6,048 bases of DNA from Phycisphaerales bacterium. GTDB lineage: Bacteria > Planctomycetota > Phycisphaerae > SM23-33. This document shows, one piece after another, positions 5,745 through 6,048 of the stretch; position 1 is the first letter of the stretch, and every line of letters begins with the position of its first letter. A program made the position numbers and the translations under genes. The stretch is from positions 506-6,553 of the forward strand of contig PMYM01000251.1 of NCBI GenBank assembly GCA_003171235.1, read 5' to 3'. A model generated the notes under the pieces. The model was not told where the DNA came from and did not search any database. It saw nothing but the letters and a program-made list of their open reading frames with translations.

Positions 5745-6048
5745 CCGCCTGTCACAGTTGATTCTGCGGGTGGCACAGGTTGGAAACCTGTGCTACCGAG
5801 CTTGCGGATCGCCGCCGCCAGCACATAGCTCGTCGCCCATGTGTCGCTTCCTGCGAAGGCCTTGTCGGAGACCAGGACGGCCGAGTCGATCCCCATCGCG
5901 ATGGCCTCCTTCAGGGCGCTGGCTGCCTTGGGCGGGCCCATCGAGAGGGCGACCACCTCGGTCGAGCCCGGGGGAGCGGCCTCCCGAAGCTGGATCGCGA
6001 TCTCGATGGCGTAGAGGTCCAGCGGGTTGATGATCGCCTCCACGCCCT
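5741..6048 (-). pseudogene. etfB: Electron transfer flavoprotein beta subunit, N-terminal third, cut off by a REP element (5' end outside window)
   Basis: About 83 native residues of EtfB are visible, reading in from the window edge. Recognisable pieces are IINPLDLYAIEIAIQLRE, ALSMGPPKA and SDKAFAGSDTWATSYVLAAA, all characteristic of the family, which passes electrons from dehydrogenases to quinone or other acceptors as an EtfA/EtfB dimer. After AAAIRKL the protein should continue into the AMP/FAD-associated region (a DLILCGRQAIDGDT-like stretch). Instead the frame reads GSTGFQPVPP from the repeat at 5769-5797 and stops at the TAG complementary to 5741-5743. A normal EtfB is about 250-260 residues, so well over half is missing. 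Its stop overlaps the rmuC stop in one CTAG. About 30 N-terminal residues should lie beyond the window. This is either a true pseudogene or an assembly break at the repeat. Confidence 0.8.
5769..5797. repeat. REP-like palindrome at the truncation point of etfB
   Basis: The 13-bp arms 5769-5781 and 5785-5797 pair at 12 of 13 positions, around loop GGA. The core is CACAGGTT and AACCTGTG. The right end is CTACC, which is GGTAG on the minus strand, and the left end is GGTGG. Compared with the 3012-3135 unit, two stem pairs are changed with compensation (CG/CG to TT/AA). Its right edge (5797) coincides with the last EtfB-like codon (5798-5800). Confidence 0.8.

Noticed and set aside
4181..5761. 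Long plus-strand open frame of 526 codons overlapping rmuC
   Set aside because: It is Arg/Gly/Pro-rich out-of-frame translation of rmuC; the overlapping frame carries full RmuC motifs. It is a GC-rich shadow.

Overview
The window looks like chromosomal DNA from a GC-rich bacterium. I infer Planctomycetota or a relative, mainly from the many short palindromic repeats whose chance translations read like VGSTGVSPV, HGRDARAT and SGILARH. No rRNA, tRNA or other direct taxonomic marker is present, so this placement is an inference.

Layout, left to right. Positions 1-468 (+) are the C-terminal end of an FtsK/SpoIIIE DNA translocase, including its DNA-reading gamma domain. A 25-bp inverted repeat built from AGCT(A/G)AA heptads follows. 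Positions 596-931 (+) encode a small lipoprotein. On the minus strand lie 1065-2231, a secreted protein of unknown function, and 2293-2814, a remnant with weak transglutaminase-like character whose native 5' end has been replaced by repeat DNA. Positions 2789-3135 are a dense repeat block: a REP doublet, several hairpins, and a 4 x 31-bp tandem array. The array ends 2 bp beyond the stop of a dihydroorotate-dehydrogenase-like flavoprotein gene (3138-4127, -). A palindrome-bearing intergenic region separates this gene from a divergent rmuC (4356-5744, +). The window ends with the N-terminal third of an etfB gene (5741-6048, -), cut short exactly at another repeat.

The genes do not form one pathway. 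FtsK and RmuC both act on DNA (chromosome segregation and genome maintenance). The DHOD-like protein and EtfB are both flavin/redox proteins but are not adjacent. The two minus-strand accessory genes (1065-2814) may form a small transcription unit.

The main discovery-type signal is the repeats. Several hairpins with different stem sequences are each followed directly, or after one base, by CTAC (GTAG on the other strand). This is the layout of GTAG-type REP elements moved by REP-associated tyrosine transposases (RAYT). Stem sequences vary with compensating changes, one locus is a classic inverted REP doublet, and two genes (the transglutaminase-like remnant and etfB) are interrupted precisely at REP boundaries. 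No RAYT gene lies in the window.
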